Positions 8,781-18,600 of a DNA stretch of 64,000 nt are shown in pieces. A program made the translations under genes and the position numbers. Numbering within the stretch: position 1 is the stretch's first letter; every line of letters starts with the position of its first letter. Where the stretch lies: positions 1-64,000 of the forward strand of contig NZ_JACVCV010000001.1 in assembly GCF_017811155.1 (NCBI RefSeq). The letters run 5' to 3'. A model generated the notes under the pieces. That model made no database searches. It had not been told where the DNA came from and was given only the letters and a program-made list of their open reading frames with translations. The stretch is from Lunatimonas salinarum. GTDB lineage: Bacteria; Bacteroidota; Bacteroidia; Cytophagales; Cyclobacteriaceae.

Positions 8781-9872
8781 TTAATCCACAAGCCCAAACC
8801 ACTTCACCGCATTCTGGTAGAAAACCTTATCTACCACTTCCCTGGGCAAATCCAGCCCTTGAAAAGACGTATCTATCAGCGAACTCTCCATCGTGTTCGA
8901 AGTGACAAAAAACTCCCAATCCCTTTTCCAGTTATCTTCCATGGCCTGATTGAGTTGTTCCCGGGTTCGTTCGCCGTTGTCTGCCAAGTCCGTTCCGTAC
9001 AGGATGCGGTCCTGGTACTGGATAAAAAAATTACGCACCTTTTCCCTATTCTCCGCGGTTTGGTAAAACACCTGCCCCATTCGAGCGGCAAGGTCCACTG
9101 CCATATTGGGGAAGCGATCCAGGCGCTTGGCCAACTCATCCACGTCGTATTCCAAACTGCCCATGTGGGCACCTACAAACTTCAGGTCAGGGTTTTTCTC
9201 CAATACCCGGTCCCTTCGTCCTATTAACTCCTCATGGGAAGGCATATCTGGTTGCAGGTACATGTGGTATTCGGGATGCCGTCCATAATACCGGCGGTCG
9301 TTATTGGTAGTCATTTCCTCCAGTGGCAACCAACAGTTTTTGGGTTCGGCCAAGTGCCCCATCAGCACTTTGCCCCGGCTTTTTATATGCGCAAAGATTG
9401 GATCAAATTTCGGGTCGTCGATCTGAATGAGGTTTCCCGCTGTGTCTCGGGATACCATGCCGATATTTTTCCACACCTTCACCCCTACCGCACCCGCGTC
9501 AAAGCAGGAATCCAGCCAAGCCAAGGTTTTCGACTCCCAAGCAGGGTCATCCCAATCCGACACCGCAAAAGCAGTAACCATATCAACCCATCCCGGTGCT
9601 GCCTGATGTTGATTTAGCCCAAAAGCAAATTTTCGAAATACATCTTCCCAACCCTTGGTGTACTCCAAGGATACATTTACCAACCGAACATTATGTTCTT
9701 TGGCCAGGTCAACAAAAAGAGGTCGCTCGGTTTCCAAATGTACGTGAACATCCAGTTTCGGTACATTTTGATAATCCGCCAACGTGTACTTTTCCGGAGC
9801 ATGTTGACAAGAAACTAGAAGCGTCGACAAAGCGATGAAGCAGGTGGCAAGAGTTATCGATATCTTTGGCAT
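8781..9872 (-). CDS. amidohydrolase-family lipoprotein
   Basis: This is a TIM-barrel amidohydrolase of the Amidohydro_2 type, exported as a lipoprotein: the lipobox LLVSC ends at about residue 22. The metal motif is kept in LDVHVHLE near residue 40. Later family features include GHLAEP, FVGAHMGS and a catalytic aspartate in ILYGTDLAD. Related proteins hydrolyse or decarboxylate small carboxylic or lactone substrates, and exact substrates are rarely known. The frame has a GTG just upstream, but ATG 9872 gives a clean signal peptide. It is divergent from the large dehydrogenase/cytochrome gene at 10025, from which 152 bases separate it. It probably acts in the periplasm or on the outer membrane. 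Confidence 0.82.
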   Translation of the reverse strand: MPKISITLATCFIALSTLLVSCQHAPEKYTLADYQNVPKLDVHVHLETERPLFVDLAKEHNVRLVNVSLEYTKGWEDVFRKFAFGLNQHQAAPGWVDMVTAFAVSDWDDPAWESKTLAWLDSCFDAGAVGVKVWKNIGMVSRDTAGNLIQIDDPKFDPIFAHIKSRGKVLMGHLAEPKNCWLPLEEMTTNNDRRYYGRHPEYHMYLQPDMPSHEELIGRRDRVLEKNPDLKFVGAHMGSLEYDVDELAKRLDRFPNMAVDLAARMGQVFYQTAENREKVRNFFIQYQDRILYGTDLADNGERTREQLNQAMEDNWKRDWEFFVTSNTMESSLIDTSFQGLDLPREVVDKVFYQNAVKWFGLVD

Positions 9873-10024
9873 CACGAGGGAAGGGCTGAGAGGTCTATTG
9901 GATTTTATCTGAACGGGGTGAAATTATTCCTAAAATTACGTTAATTTGGCCAGCAAAGGGTATAGCTACAAATCAGCTTTGCCATGTTGAAACAAGATTT
10001 AATCGTAAACTCTCTTCAAATTTA

Positions 10025-12724
10025 ATGAAATACGCGAGAATTGCGCTGTATGGTGTCTTTTTTACCCTATGTATCAGCGTAGGATGCAATCAAACTACCC
10101 GCCCACCGGAAATATCTCCCTTGGATCGATTGGACCCAAAGCGTGCGGAAGCTCCTTTTCCAAAAGTCCAGATTCCAGAAGGTGTAGATTTGGAATCACC
10201 CAGATGGCAGGGAATTGACCTCTCGCCCGTGCCACCGGTGATGCCGCTTTCAGCCTCCCAGCAAAAAGAAACCTTTATTCTTAAGCCTGGCTACCGGATC
10301 GACCCAATCCTTACCGAACCGCAGATAAAGGAACCCGCAGCCATACAATTTGACGGTAATGGACGCATGTACGTGCTGGAGCTGCGCAGCTATATGCAGG
10401 ACATCGATGCTACCGGGGAGCTGTTACCTACCTCTCGAATTTCCCGCTGGGAGGATAAAGACAACGACGGGTACTATGAAACCGGCGTAGTCTTTTTGGA
10501 TAGTCTGGTCTTTCCGCGTTTCGTAGTTCCGTTTGGTCCGAACACCATTCTGTCCATGGAATCCAATGAAGACCATGTATATAAATACACCGATACGAAT
10601 AATGACGGACGTGCTGATAAGAAGGAGCTGTTTGCCACCGGTTTGGGAAGATCAGGGAATGTAGAACACCAAACCAGCTTCCTGACCTGGGCGATGGACA
10701 ACTGGATGTACAGCACGTACAATGCCAAACGAATCCGCTGGACCCCTGACGGCGTACTGCAGGAACCTACCGGTAACCCTTGGGGCCAATGGGGAGTAAC
10801 CCAGGACAACTACGGGCAAGTGTGGTTTCAGGACGGAGCTGGCGGGGTTCCTCAAAACTTCCAGTTTCCGCTTGTTTATGGAAATTACCGTGTCGAAGGC
10901 CAATTTCAAGAGGGTTTCCGCGTCCCGTACAGTCTCGTAAAGCTTGCAGACTTCGAACCAGGCATGCGGGAAACCAAGCCCGACGGCTCACTAAACAACG
11001 TAACCGGAGCTGCCGGAAACGACGTATTCCGGGGAGACCGCTTGCCCAAGGAATTGGTTAACCAATATTTTTATGGCGAGCCGGTTGGACGGATTATTCG
11101 TCAGGTTCGCTCGGACAAGAAAGAAGGACTTACCTACATTCAGAATGAATACATAGATTCAGAAAGTGAGTTTATCCAATCTACCGATCCCTTGTTCCGT
11201 CCGGTAGATATTGCAACCGCACCGGATGGGACCATGTACATTGTAGACATGTATAGAGGGATCATTCAAGAAGGAAACTGGACGCAGGAAGGCAGCTACC
11301 TACGAACTAAACTGCTTCAATACCAAATGGATGACATCATAGAAAACGGTCGTATATGGCGGATTACTTACGATGGAATGCCCCGAAGCAAGGAAAAACC
11401 CCGAATGTACGAGGAAACCTCGGCCCAACTGATAAGACACCTCTCCCACCCAAATGGCTGGTGGCGTGACATGGCCCAACAGACCATAATCCTAAACCAA
11501 GATAAATCGGTTGCTAAGGAGTTGGAAGAACTGGTGAAGACATCTGACAACGAGTTGGCACGAATCCATGCGCTATGGACCCTGGAAGGCCTGAGTATTT
11601 TGGACATACAACTCGTGAAATCGCTGTTTAAAGACACAAGTACCAAAATGCGGATTCAGGCGCTTCGGGCCGCGGAAACGCTCTATAAATTTGGTGACAA
11701 AAGCCTGGAGCAATCCTTTAAAGAGTTAGCCCGTGACAGCGATTCGGAAGTAGCCATTCAGGCCATTCAGAGTGCCTATGTACTTGCTATAGATGGGCTG
11801 GAAGACCTGCTGAAATCCAGCCATCAGACCGTAAAGGCAAAAGGTCCTCAGTTGGTTGTAACCCAATTAGTAGATCGCATGGAAGAGGCCAAAAAGGTTG
11901 CGGAAACACAATTTACGGCTGAGGAACGTTCTTTGTTTGACCATGGAAAGTCCATCTTTGACAGCTACTGCGCCACCTGCCACGGACCGAAGGGACTTGG
12001 CACGCCAACAGGCGGTGCCGGAGGAGAACTGATCGCTCCGGGATTTTCGGGTTCTCCCCGTATCATGGGGCACCCGGAATATGCTGTTAAAGCATTGCTG
12101 CACGGCCTTACCGGTTCAATAGAAGGAAAGGAATACGAGGGTGTAATGATTCCTATGGCAGTGAATGATGATCGTTGGATAGCTGCCGTGGTTTCTTATA
12201 TACGCAATGATTTTGGAAATAAGGCTTCTTTTGTCTCTCCCGACTATGTCACAGCGATTCGAACTCAAACCGCCGGCAGGAAAGAGAACTATCGGTATGA
12301 TGAATTGATTCAAGAGGTTCCCAAAAGCATGTTTCCTCAGGAAAACTGGATGGTGACCGCAAGTAGTACGGCCCTGCAAGGAGTAGGTTCTACACGGGAT
12401 CCTTCGTATGCATTTTCATACAAAGGATGGAAGACGGAAGGTCCACAGCGAAGCGGAGGCTGGTATCAGATCAGGCTCCCAACTCCCGCAACGGTCACCG
12501 AAATTCAATTTGAATCGGACGGTGACCAATTTCCAGTATCCTATGGCGTATCTGTTTCTTCAGATGGACAGACTTGGAAGGAAGTAGCCGGGGGATCAGG
12601 CACTAAAGGATTGAACACACTAGCTTGGAGTCAACAAGATCCGATAAGAGCAATCCGGATTCATTGTACGCAGGACGCCGATCAGCCCTGGATGATGAAA
12701 AAACTGACCTTGTTTGCAAGGTAA
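10025..12724 (+). CDS. secreted PVC-type dehydrogenase with cytochrome c and discoidin-like domains
   Basis: This 899-residue protein begins with a lipoprotein signal (Cys21 after SVG). Residues about 80-440 form a beta-propeller of the membrane-bound dehydrogenase/sorbosone dehydrogenase type, with blocks such as DGNGRMYVLELR and DGTMYIVDMYRG. HEAT-like helices follow at about 470-610. A c-type heme motif CATCH lies at 649-653 in a single-heme cytochrome domain. The C-terminus (about 765-899) looks like an F5/8 type C carbohydrate-binding sandwich. The propeller would oxidise a sugar or polyol and pass electrons to the heme, on the cell surface or in the periplasm. The substrate is unknown, and such proteins often work in polysaccharide breakdown. 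Confidence 0.8.
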   Translation: MKYARIALYGVFFTLCISVGCNQTTRPPEISPLDRLDPKRAEAPFPKVQIPEGVDLESPRWQGIDLSPVPPVMPLSASQQKETFILKPGYRIDPILTEPQIKEPAAIQFDGNGRMYVLELRSYMQDIDATGELLPTSRISRWEDKDNDGYYETGVVFLDSLVFPRFVVPFGPNTILSMESNEDHVYKYTDTNNDGRADKKELFATGLGRSGNVEHQTSFLTWAMDNWMYSTYNAKRIRWTPDGVLQEPTGNPWGQWGVTQDNYGQVWFQDGAGGVPQNFQFPLVYGNYRVEGQFQEGFRVPYSLVKLADFEPGMRETKPDGSLNNVTGAAGNDVFRGDRLPKELVNQYFYGEPVGRIIRQVRSDKKEGLTYIQNEYIDSESEFIQSTDPLFRPVDIATAPDGTMYIVDMYRGIIQEGNWTQEGSYLRTKLLQYQMDDIIENGRIWRITYDGMPRSKEKPRMYEETSAQLIRHLSHPNGWWRDMAQQTIILNQDKSVAKELEELVKTSDNELARIHALWTLEGLSILDIQLVKSLFKDTSTKMRIQALRAAETLYKFGDKSLEQSFKELARDSDSEVAIQAIQSAYVLAIDGLEDLLKSSHQTVKAKGPQLVVTQLVDRMEEAKKVAETQFTAEERSLFDHGKSIFDSYCATCHGPKGLGTPTGGAGGELIAPGFSGSPRIMGHPEYAVKALLHGLTGSIEGKEYEGVMIPMAVNDDRWIAAVVSYIRNDFGNKASFVSPDYVTAIRTQTAGRKENYRYDELIQEVPKSMFPQENWMVTASSTALQGVGSTRDPSYAFSYKGWKTEGPQRSGGWYQIRLPTPATVTEIQFESDGDQFPVSYGVSVSSDGQTWKEVAGGSGTKGLNTLAWSQQDPIRAIRIHCTQDADQPWMMKKLTLFAR

Positions 12725-12735
12725 GGGACGATTGT

Positions 12736-12776
12736 TTTCTGACCATTGATTAGTGGCTCTAACCAATGGTCAGAAA
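12736..12776 (+). terminator. long hairpin after the dehydrogenase gene
   Basis: A perfect 13-base inverted repeat (12736-12748 with 12764-12776) encloses a 15-base loop that can add a few more pairs. It begins 12 bases after the stop at 12724, and an AT-rich stretch follows. It is likely a terminator or a 3' stabilising hairpin. Confidence 0.55.
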
Positions 12777-12862
12777 TTATAAATTTTAGTCATTTGCGAT
12801 GGATGAAGTAACTTCCAAACCAAACGCCCAGGTACGCTTGTTCTATTTAACCTTATCTACCT

Positions 12863-13243
12863 ATGAATTATAGATTGATTACCTCTTTCATTATATTTTT
12901 TGCTTTTCATCAGCTACATGCCCAAGAGCAGGTAAAAAATGACTCGATAATGATCACCATCTTTTTAAAGCACCACCAGGATAAAAATATCGATGAGCTA
13001 ATCGAAATACGGGAGCGAAATGGATTTACCGAAAACTTTCCACCGGCCTCGGCAAGGGTCATGTCCTGGTATGTCATGATGGGTATCGGACAGGTAGTCA
13101 CTGTAAAAATCCCGGCATCGGAGCTTCGAAATCTGAATATATCGGTAGAACGAAGTGTCTGGGGAGCATTTTCTACCGAGTTTTATCCTACTTACGACCT
13201 ATACCCGACGGTATTGGAAAATAAAGCGAAGTTGGAGAAATAA
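12863..13243 (+). CDS. small exported hypothetical protein
   Basis: This 126-residue protein has a signal peptide ending at HAQ near residue 21, then a compact domain of about 100 residues. The domain has ITIFLKHHQDK, a SARVMSWYVMMGIGQVVTV segment and a WGAFSTEFYPTYD end. It reads like a ferredoxin-like alpha/beta fold of the kind found in small dimeric alpha-beta-barrel proteins, and similar short exported proteins occur widely, but I cannot name a family with confidence. The hairpin at 12736 separates it from the upstream gene, so it is probably transcribed alone. Its function is unknown. Confidence 0.65.
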   Translation: MNYRLITSFIIFFAFHQLHAQEQVKNDSIMITIFLKHHQDKNIDELIEIRERNGFTENFPPASARVMSWYVMMGIGQVVTVKIPASELRNLNISVERSVWGAFSTEFYPTYDLYPTVLENKAKLEK

Positions 13244-13497
13244 GGTAAGCTAGTGAGATCTGCCACCGCCTTATCTACCCAAGGAGCTGATGAGTTCATT
13301 ATTTCTGATTTCTGTTTCTCAAAAAATGAATCGCCGCTAGTAGCGGTTTAAAATATTTCCAACTATACCTAAGTATATCCCCTTACTGCACCAATTGACG
13401 CAAAACTGGGGTTATTAGTTGACTAGGGAAAATACACCTTGCCAGTGAAAAAAATTTCAGTGCGGATAAATAATTTGAACCAAAGGGATAGAACGGA

Positions 13498-14802
13498 TTA
13501 GTGCATCTTGCCTTCTTTACTAAGCTCATTTTTAATCGCTTGAAAAAGGAGCTCCTTTTGAATCGCTGCCCCGCAAGTGGCCATCGTTCTTAGCCCCACC
13601 TGCTGTATGATGTTTACAATATTCGCACCGGTAAGGGTAAATCTCCGAGCCAGTTCGTCAATGTCTATGCCATCTTCCAAAGGGACATTTTCGGGCAGGC
13701 TATTTTTCCAAAGGGTAACCCGCTCCTTATAGCTGGGCATATCAAAATCCACCACAGTTTGAAACCGGCGCAAGAAGGCATTATCAATATTGGATCTGAA
13801 ATTTGATGCTAAAATTACGAGACCGGGATGGCTTTCTACGCGTTGTAGAAGATAGGACACCTCTTGGTTGGCATACTTGTCATGGGCATCCCGCACAGTT
13901 GTACGCTTTCCAAATAATGCATCTGCCTCATCGAAAAAGAGAATCCAATTTTTATTCGCTGCTTTATCAAACAACTGGGACAATTGCTTTTCCGTCTCTC
14001 CTATATATTTGGAAACCACCAGCGATAGATCTATTCGAAAGACATCTCTATTGGTATGCTTTCCCAATAGACCTGCCGTCAGCGTTTTGCCCGTGCCTGG
14101 CGGTCCAAAAAACATGACACGATATCCCGGCTTAATAATCCGCCCTAGTCCCCACTCATCCGTTAATCGCTCATGGTATTGGAGCCAATGTTCGATCTCC
14201 CGGATCTGATCCAGGGTTTTTGTCGGAAGAACCAGATCTTTCCATTCCATCTGGGTTTCTATGTGTTCTGCAGGGAATTGGCTGTTAAAGGTAGGCCTGC
14301 GCGGCCCTCCGAAAAGTAACTTTTCCAGGTATTCATCTTCCAACAGCAGGGGGCCAGAAAAAAAGGGTTCTTCCTCCCCTGTTGAACCCAGCCTTACGAT
14401 CTCCATTTTGAAAAGAATGGAATCTTTGAACAAAGGAAGGTATTTTCTCCGAACATCTACATCTGAACCTGCCAACAAGTATAATAACGTTTCGCCAGTG
14501 GGAATGATGCCCCTGTGATGCTTGCTCCTCACTCCTCCAAACTCGGGAAACTCTCCACCCTTTGGAATATATCCTGCTATCTTTTGAGACAAAAATTGAG
14601 GCGACAAATAAGGCAAAAGCGTCAAGAACAATACCAAAAGGTCTTTTTTTTCGAGCGCTAGGCTCTTAATCAGGATGGCAATGGGATCCATTTCGTCTAG
14701 GATCACATTAATCTGTGGCCTAACCAGCGTATCTGTCCTTCCAAATTCCCGATCTAATCGTGCCGTTAACACAGCGTCCAAATAATTCAATATCGCCTCC
14801 AT
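13498..14802 (-). CDS. eCIS AAA+ ATPase (Pvc15/Afp15-like)
   Basis: This 434-residue ATPase has an N-terminal adaptor region of about 190 residues and one classical AAA+ module. Walker A is GPPGTGKT at 233-240 and Walker B is ILFFDEADALFG with DEAD at 291-294. Sensor and arginine-finger segments (ILASNFRSNID, FLRRF) follow. In Afp and PVC a similar ATPase is encoded at the end of the cluster and is needed for loading cargo or assembling the particle, not for contraction. Here it is the last gene of the operon and starts one base after the TPR gene's stop. It acts in the producing cell's cytosol. Confidence 0.88.
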   Translation of the reverse strand: MEAILNYLDAVLTARLDREFGRTDTLVRPQINVILDEMDPIAILIKSLALEKKDLLVLFLTLLPYLSPQFLSQKIAGYIPKGGEFPEFGGVRSKHHRGIIPTGETLLYLLAGSDVDVRRKYLPLFKDSILFKMEIVRLGSTGEEEPFFSGPLLLEDEYLEKLLFGGPRRPTFNSQFPAEHIETQMEWKDLVLPTKTLDQIREIEHWLQYHERLTDEWGLGRIIKPGYRVMFFGPPGTGKTLTAGLLGKHTNRDVFRIDLSLVVSKYIGETEKQLSQLFDKAANKNWILFFDEADALFGKRTTVRDAHDKYANQEVSYLLQRVESHPGLVILASNFRSNIDNAFLRRFQTVVDFDMPSYKERVTLWKNSLPENVPLEDGIDIDELARRFTLTGANIVNIIQQVGLRTMATCGAAIQKELLFQAIKNELSKEGKMH

Positions 14803-14803
14803 C

Positions 14804-15673
14804 CTAGTCTTTTTGGATCTCCCGGATTCGGTTTTTGTAAAGTAATGCCTTAGGATGGTCGGATTGAAGGTTCAACGCCCGATCAAGGTAGGTTTCTGCT
14901 TCTGCATACCGTTCCATCCCGCACAAGACGACGGCGGTATCCGTGAGTAAATCCGTATCATTAGAAAAGAGCTTTAACAGGAAGCGGTACTGTTTTAGTG
15001 CTTCCTCGTGTTTTCCAAGTGCCAGCAAGTTTACGGCAAAAAAATTGCGGGAAGCTTTATCATCGGGATTTTCGGCTAGGGCTCTTTTAAAGGCACGATC
15101 AGCCCTTCCATAATTCTTGGCTAAAAATTCTGCTCTACCCACCTGAAACCAAATCTCTGTGGAATCCTTACTCTTTGCTAGCTTGTAAAGTAGCTGCAAC
15201 GCTGTATCAAATTCTTCGAGTTGAATATGCAATAATGCAAGTTGATAGGGGTAAGTATGTTCTTGGGAGACTTCGGTCAGTTTTTCGTATAAAGCGATGG
15301 CCTCATTTAATCTGCCTTGGTGGGTATATAGCTTTGCAAGGGATGCAAACGCAGGAAGGTAATTCTCCTCAAGGTTCAAGGCCCGCAGGTAGTTGGCTTC
15401 TGCACCGCCCAAATCACCTTGCATGGCAAGCGCATTGGCTTCGTTTACCAGGTAGTTGGATTTAGGTTCTAACTCAAAAGCCTGCTGAAAGTACTTACAG
15501 GCCTGCAGAAAGTTTTTTTGCTGGTGAGCGAGGAGTCCCAGGTTATTCCACACAGCCGGGTTTTCATTATCCAATTCAAGCGCCCTTTGATAGCATTCGC
15601 CAGCCTTATCCCACTCCTGTTTGAAGAAATGCCCTACCCCTTGATTGTTCCAGTTGATCGCGTCTTCTTCCAT
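14804..15673 (-). CDS. TPR-repeat protein of the eCIS operon
   Basis: This 289-residue protein is built almost wholly of tetratricopeptide repeats, about seven to eight of 34 residues, seen as recurring A-x-x-x-Y/F-x-x-A-L-x-L patterns (for example CYQRALELDNENPAVWNNLG). It has no signal peptide or membrane segment, so it is a cytosolic scaffold. It lies directly between the DUF4157 gene and the AAA+ ATPase with no spacer, starting right after the former's stop codon. It may be a chaperone or adaptor that links cargo to the ATPase or to the assembling particle. That role is inference from position only. Confidence 0.8.
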   Translation of the reverse strand: MEEDAINWNNQGVGHFFKQEWDKAGECYQRALELDNENPAVWNNLGLLAHQQKNFLQACKYFQQAFELEPKSNYLVNEANALAMQGDLGGAEANYLRALNLEENYLPAFASLAKLYTHQGRLNEAIALYEKLTEVSQEHTYPYQLALLHIQLEEFDTALQLLYKLAKSKDSTEIWFQVGRAEFLAKNYGRADRAFKRALAENPDDKASRNFFAVNLLALGKHEEALKQYRFLLKLFSNDTDLLTDTAVVLCGMERYAEAETYLDRALNLQSDHPKALLYKNRIREIQKD

Positions 15674-18600
15674 TTACCCAAATAAATCATTTTTAATGGA
15701 TCTAGCAAGTCCCACTGCAGTATCCACTACTTGGATGTCGGGGTATATTACCTCTATGTCATCTAGAGACATATCGAAGGCTTCCCCTTCCTGATAATGT
15801 ATGGGAAAGATAATGCCAAACTGAATATCCGGTCCCCAATTGAATGAAGCCAAGTTGTGCCGCCAAGTCTCCGATACGGATAGCCAGCCAACACCGAGTG
15901 ATGCACGGGCAAATGCATTGATATCAAATGTAAACTTGGGATTAACCGTGATACTGCCTCTGGCATCCAATATCAATCCCGTCTGCGGAGTCCAGTTGAT
16001 ATCTACTCCCGCGGCTGCCTCTCCCTCCAGTCCTAACGTACCGGCTATCTCAATGCCACCAGAAAGACTGGCGATGGCCACGCTTAAGCCTAGCCCCATA
16101 TCTCCACGAAGTGTGAGGCCTGCATCTGCGGGGATCACGAAGCTTCCGCCACCCCTTACACTGGTTTCTTCTTCGTGATCCGGATTATAGGTAATCTCGG
16201 CCGAAAGGTTTCGAAGTTGGCCCGGGCCAAATCCAGCCTTAAAGTCTAATCCTCCGCCAATCTGAGCGACCAATCCCAGACTGCGTGGTCCTAGCGGGAT
16301 CGCAAACAAAGGTATTTCTATGGTGGGTACTCGAAACAGGTTTTTGGTATACTCCTTTCGTGGAAATACATCATAGGTGTCTGTCGCAAGGCGTGCTGTC
16401 ACCTCCATTTCTCCATTAGGAAGGAATTTAACCCCTGCGGTCGCAGCCAGCCAGGGAGTTAATTGGAGCGTTAGCGTACCTCCTCCAAACACCCGGATGG
16501 TGTCGTCCGGATCTCCCGATGGCTGTCCATCTTCCCCAACAATGCGGTTGGTGGCGCCTAGCTCCAGGGAGCCACTGAGCATTCCCCTGTTATAAGCGGC
16601 TGTACCTACGATGGTCAGGGCCCCGTCTTCATAGGTAACGCCTAGACTTGAATTGATACCCGGGATATCCGGCTGCGCAGTTCCGGAGACGATTATCCGG
16701 TACCCCCCCTCTCCCTCACCCCGGGATACCCGGGCCTCTACATTACCGCCTCTTATGCCTGGGACATCACTTGAGATAGCAAAGTTGCCTCCGATCGAAA
16801 ACCCGTCCGCTCCATAGGTGACATTCATAGACCCCTTTTCGATACCGGGAATATCCAGCTCGGCCTCACCCTCGGCGCTAAAGGTATTTTCACTGTAACT
16901 TGCGGTGATGGTAGCATTTTTTACTCCCTTCACCTTCCCGGCCGGTATCCCGATAGTTCCGCCAATGGTCCACACATTGTTTTTATACTCCACGTTTATC
17001 TCCGCGGGATCGAAGAGTTGTGAGTCAAAATTGAATTTACCAGCAAGTTCAAACCCTCCAGAGGTAGATGCCGAGGCACCAATGGATCCCTCGCCAACCT
17101 GCTGAATACCAAAATCAATGTTTCCCGTTACACCGAAGCCTGAGCTACCCAAAAACACCTCCAATGTCGACGAACTAATTTCAAACGGAGTAGGAACATT
17201 TAGCTCTCCGAAATTAAACAGTTTACGTAGTCGTACCTGCTGGCCTTCAAAAACAACATCAATGTCTGCATTGCTGATAAGGGGAATAGAGGGATGCACT
17301 TTGCCGATGGCATACAGATTCATCCCTCCTACCACGTCAATTGACTCCTCATCCAACTCCACCGGGCTCATTTTTTTCAATTCAAAAAAGTTTCGCAGAC
17401 GGCTTCTCAAGCCACGAACCAAAAATACGTCTGTTTCCTGCTGCTCTACCTCATAGGTTGAGGTTTCTGATTTCCGGACATTATCCTCATCAACAATCGG
17501 GTCTAAAATGATAGTATTTACCTGATGGTTGGCGACATCTCCATCAACATAGATGGAAAAACTACCGGTTCTATAACCATTTGCATTGTAGGGTACTACA
17601 AATCCCCCACCGCGTTGGGAGGTTTTTAGAAAAAAATGCCCCTCAGGCACTTCAAAGTTACGAATGTCAATCAGAGAATCCTTTAACGGGTTCTGGACTG
17701 CCGTTGGGTTGGTAATCTGGGATTGAACAATGGTAGAACCCGCTACATCTATTTCCGGAGAGACCGATTTCACGTAGATATTGTAATCCTGCACCGCCTG
17801 ATTGGGATCTTGGGTGACACCGGCATTTCTATAGTGGTTTAGTACACGTTCAATATGCTGGTTTTTAAGACTTCTTACCCTTTGACCAAGGTCGTTGTTG
17901 ACTCCTCCTTCGAGCAGTATTAGGTTATGAATGTTATCAACGTTCTTGTTGCCACCTGCAACTTGCCAATCTACAATATGCTCCACTTGGTAGGTTGTCG
18001 GATTTCCTCCATTATCCCACTTTGGAATTAGGACTTCGTTTACCAGCTGAGTTAGTGTCCCTCCGAAAGTGACCGTAGGATTATTCTTTAATACCAGCGT
18101 ATACTTATTGTCAGGGGTGGATATACCGGTTACTTTACTCTCCAAAATCTGTCTTACTCCCTCTCTCACACTTTGATTCCAAATAGCTATTTGGCGTGTG
18201 CTGCGTTCTCCGGATTTCGGCAATTTGTAATCAGGACCCTCCCACATCCCGCTCAGGTTGCGCTTCACTTTAAAGTTATTTAACTCCATCTTATAGCTCC
18301 CTCCTTCCTGAGAAATCTTTCCGTGAGGGGAAACCGGGATATCATCCACACTTACTGTCGGTGTTGGACTGGTAGTCTGTCGCTGCACATTCGGTTTGCT
18401 AGACCCTTGCTGTAGCGTATGGGTCAGTTCATGGGCAAGTAGATGCTGACCCTCCTTGGATCCGGGGTTGTATTTGCCTTCGTTAAAGTAAATGTCGTTG
18501 CCATGGGTAAAGGCTTGTGCCCCCAATTCGCGACTTAATTGCACCGCATGGCTGTCGGTATGGATAGTTACCCCACTGAAATCGGCCCCAAAACCGCTTT